The notes below the pieces were generated by a model. That model was not told the origin of the DNA, did not search any database, and worked only from the letters and a program-made list of their open reading frames with translations. Positions 5,822 to 7,550 of a stretch of 7,550 nucleotides of DNA are shown here, in pieces (position 1 is the stretch's first letter; the number at the start of each line of letters is the position of its first letter). The position numbers and the translations under genes were made by a program. The stretch covers positions 1-7,550 of the forward strand of contig JAEZXF010000027.1 of the NCBI GenBank assembly GCA_023419995.1, read 5' to 3'. The DNA is from Pseudomonadota bacterium. Its GTDB lineage: Bacteria; Pseudomonadota; Alphaproteobacteria; Rhizobiales; Rhizobiaceae.

Positions 5822-6460
5822 ATGGAGAACACGATGCGCGACCAGATCAAGCGTCTGGCAGAGGAACTGCTGATCCGGCACGGGTATCGCGGCTTCAACT
5901 TTCGCAGTATCGCCGAGGAGCTTGGCACGACGCGTGCCAACCTCCACTACCATTTCGGCAACAAGGACGGGCTCGTCCACGAGGTGCTCGAGGAATATGC
6001 CCGCCGCACACTCGCGCTCTACGAGACGGTGTGGACCGATCCTTCGACCAGCCTGCGCGAGAAGGTCAGGCGCACGACCGAGCATGCGCGCCAGCGCTAC
6101 AAGCAGTTCAACACGCCGAAGGACACGGGCGCCTCGTGGAGCCTCATGATCCGCCTGCGCTCGGACGCCGACGCGCTGACGCCCGTCATGCAGCAGATCC
6201 TGCAGAACGCCACCCGCGAGTTCGAGCGGCTGGTCCGCATCGGCGTGCGGCTGGCGATCCATTCGGGCGGGCTGCGCCCCGACACGCCCGAGGAGGACAT
6301 CACCGTCCTCCTCAGCAACAACATCCACTATGCCGGCTCGGTGACGCGCGACCACGCCAATTTCGAGCGGCTGGAGAAGCTCTGGAACGCGTCGATCAAC
6401 CTGATCGAGCAGGCCTATTCGGGCGAGGCCCGAGCCTCCTCCCCGGCCTCGGCGCCGTAG
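5822..6460 (+). CDS. TetR/AcrR family transcriptional regulator
   Basis: The 212-residue length is typical of TetR repressors, which dimerise and release DNA when a small ligand binds the C-terminal domain. The N-terminal DNA-binding domain is clear: RDQIKRLAEELLIRHGYRG (6-24), then the helix-turn-helix FNFRSIAEELGTTRANLHYHF (25-45) and GNKDGLV (46-52), a canonical 'LHYHFGNKDGL' recognition-helix end. The C-terminal domain is helical and not assigned to a ligand class. ATG 5822 is preferred because it begins just before the first helix. GTG at 5813 (GGGGAG 9 nt upstream) and ATG at 5834 are alternatives, and extension to 5681 would overlap the lyase gene with Arg-rich sequence. It lies 34 bp after the lyase and is probably co-transcribed. 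The likely target is the divergent region at 4414-4545, with an acyl-CoA pathway intermediate as ligand (inference). Its 3' end overlaps the convergent ligase gene by 46 bp. Confidence 0.92.
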   Translation: MENTMRDQIKRLAEELLIRHGYRGFNFRSIAEELGTTRANLHYHFGNKDGLVHEVLEEYARRTLALYETVWTDPSTSLREKVRRTTEHARQRYKQFNTPKDTGASWSLMIRLRSDADALTPVMQQILQNATREFERLVRIGVRLAIHSGGLRPDTPEEDITVLLSNNIHYAGSVTRDHANFERLEKLWNASINLIEQAYSGEARASSPASAP

Positions 6461-7550
6461 AGACGCCGCACCGAGATGCCCTCGGCCTGCCGGTCCCACG
6501 TCGCGGCCGGCTCGAAGGAGCGCTTCAGCACGTCCTTGCGGATCTTGCCCGTCGCCGAGCGGGGGAATTCGTCCATGACGCGGATGTAGCGCGGCAGCAT
6601 GTGGTGCGGCAGCTTGCCTGCCAGCCGCTCAAGCACGGCAAGGGGCGCGGGCGCCGCCGCGCCGGGCGCGACCAGCACGCACAGGAGGATGTCGTCGTCC
6701 GAGTCGAAACCGGACGGCACGCCGATCGCCGCGCTTTCCTGGATGCCGGGGGCGCCGCTCGCGGCATGCTCGATGTCATGGGCCGAGATGTTCTCCGCCC
6801 GCCGGCGGATGCGGTCGGCGGCGCGGCCCGAGAACCACAGCCAGCCCTCGGCGTCGCGATGGCCGAAATCGCCGGTGTGGAACCACAGATTGCGCTGCGC
6901 CTTCAGGGTTTCCTCGGGCGCCCCGTAGTATCCCGCCATGATGACGCCCGGCCGCCTCGGCCGGACCTGGAACTCGCCCACGGCGCCGTCCGGCAGCTCG
7001 CGGTCGGTCTGCGGGTCGGCGACGCGGAACTCGAACCACTCGTCGCGGATCCTGCCGCAGCTGCCGGGGCGCAGCGGCTCGTCCGCCGGATGCCAGGCGG
7101 GAATGCCGATCTCGGTCATGCCCCAGGTCTCTATCCCCTTCACGCCGAACCGCGCCTCGAAGGCATGGGCGATGTGGCGCGGAAAGGGCGAGCTGCCGAG
7201 CCGCGTCAGCGGCATCAGGCTATCCTCCGGCCGCGGAGGCTGGGCATGGACCATCTCGATCAGCGGACCGTGCATGAGCGTCGCGGTCGCGCCGGTGGCG
7301 ATGATCCGGTCGACCCACGCCGACGGCTCGAACCTGGCGTCGAGCGCCAGCCGCCCGCCCGTCAGCAGGCAGGGCAGCACGCCGCAGTCGCGGGCGGCCA
7401 TATGAAACAGCGGATGGGCGCAGAAGGTGGTGTCTGAACCAGAGAGCCACAACCCCTGCCGCGTCAGCTCGGCGACGACGAAGACCTGGGCATGGGTCAT
7501 CTGCACGGCCTTCGCCGGCCCGGTGGTGCCCGAGGTGTAGATGATGGTGG
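6415..7550 (-). CDS. AMP-forming acyl-CoA ligase (ANL superfamily), C-terminal part, 5' end outside the window
   Basis: ANL enzymes activate a carboxylic acid with ATP to an acyl-adenylate and then form the CoA thioester. The visible 377 residues start inside the phosphate-binding A3 motif, IIYTSGTTGPAKAVQMTH (2-19, minus strand from 7545), so the gene continues past the window. Further motifs in visible numbering are A5 GIETWGMTEIG (138-148), A7 WFHTGDFGHRDAEGWLWF (222-239), A8 GRAADRIRRRAENIS (241-255) and A10 RSATGKIRK (330-338). The A10 lysine (codon 6544-6546) needed for adenylation is present. The A8 glycine, usual in RRGENIS, is Ala251 (GCG, 6796-6798). The sequence style resembles crotonobetaine/carnitine-CoA ligase-like proteins (NLWFHTGD, RRxENIS), but the substrate is not resolved. 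TAG at 6415-6417 lies inside tetR, giving a 46-bp tail-to-tail overlap. An internal GTG at 7506 is not the start because the A3 motif precedes it. Confidence 0.93.
   Translation of the reverse strand, partial: TIIYTSGTTGPAKAVQMTHAQVFVVAELTRQGLWLSGSDTTFCAHPLFHMAARDCGVLPCLLTGGRLALDARFEPSAWVDRIIATGATATLMHGPLIEMVHAQPPRPEDSLMPLTRLGSSPFPRHIAHAFEARFGVKGIETWGMTEIGIPAWHPADEPLRPGSCGRIRDEWFEFRVADPQTDRELPDGAVGEFQVRPRRPGVIMAGYYGAPEETLKAQRNLWFHTGDFGHRDAEGWLWFSGRAADRIRRRAENISAHDIEHAASGAPGIQESAAIGVPSGFDSDDDILLCVLVAPGAAAPAPLAVLERLAGKLPHHMLPRYIRVMDEFPRSATGKIRKDVLKRSFEPAATWDRQAEGISVRRLYGAEAGEEARASPE
6424..6451. terminator. Hairpin in the tail-to-tail overlap of tetR and the ligase gene, possible bidirectional terminator
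   Basis: CGAGGCC (6424-6430) and GGCCTCG (6445-6451) form a perfect 7-bp GC-rich stem with a 14-nt loop, inside the 46 bp shared by the two convergent genes. Being symmetric, it would form in either transcript. It has no T-run, the loop is long, and it lies wholly in coding sequence, so terminator function is only a possibility. Confidence 0.25.

Noticed and set aside
4480..5940. 486-residue minus-strand open frame antisense to the DUF1330 and lyase genes
   Set aside because: It has no domain and low-complexity Arg/His/Asp content. It also crosses the divergent control region and opposes genes with good ribosome-binding sites.
6031..7437. 468-residue plus-strand open frame through tetR and antisense to the ligase
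   Set aside because: It has shadow-type composition, while both tetR and the ligase carry unmistakable motifs in other frames.

Overview
This is a GC-rich bacterial window. Codon third positions are mostly G or C, and very long antisense ORFs shadow the real genes. Together with the protein families present, this points to a proteobacterium, probably an alphaproteobacterium (inference; no taxonomic marker gene is present). There are no RNA genes, mobile elements or CRISPR arrays. Almost every base lies in one of eight protein genes; the only sizeable non-coding stretch is the 132-bp divergent control region at 4414-4545.

Layout. A leftward gene set (minus strand, read from 4413 down to 1) encodes an enoyl-CoA hydratase/isomerase, an acyl-CoA dehydrogenase, a CaiB/BaiF-type CoA-transferase and an indolepyruvate ferredoxin oxidoreductase (IOR) family protein. 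Gaps of 33, 40 and 13 bp and a ribosome-binding site before each start make a single operon likely. A rightward set (plus strand, from 4546) encodes a DUF1330 protein, a dihydrodipicolinate synthase/N-acetylneuraminate lyase (DHDPS/NAL) family lyase and a TetR-type repressor. At the right edge, on the minus strand and tail-to-tail with the repressor gene, is the C-terminal part of an AMP-forming acyl-CoA ligase that runs off the window.

How the parts may work together (inference): a carboxylic acid is activated to its CoA thioester by the ligase and/or the CoA-transferase, desaturated by the acyl-CoA dehydrogenase and hydrated by the hydratase. The DHDPS-fold lyase could cleave or dehydrate an intermediate, and the IOR-type enzyme could oxidise a resulting 2-oxo acid to an acyl-CoA. 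The TetR protein is the obvious candidate regulator, and an AT-richer imperfect palindrome lies between the divergent operons. The substrate cannot be read from the sequence.

Points that stand out: (1) the IOR gene has an in-frame TGA where the family has a conserved glycine, and family-like sequence resumes directly after it; (2) the DHDPS-fold enzyme keeps its Schiff-base lysine but has lost the Thr/Tyr/Tyr relay and the substrate arginine of DapA; (3) the acyl-CoA dehydrogenase has Asp where most relatives have the catalytic Glu; (4) the acyl-CoA ligase has Ala for the usual glycine of its A8 motif; (5) hairpins lie in the 5' leader of the rightward operon, at the lyase/tetR junction, and in the 46-bp tail-to-tail overlap of tetR and the ligase gene.
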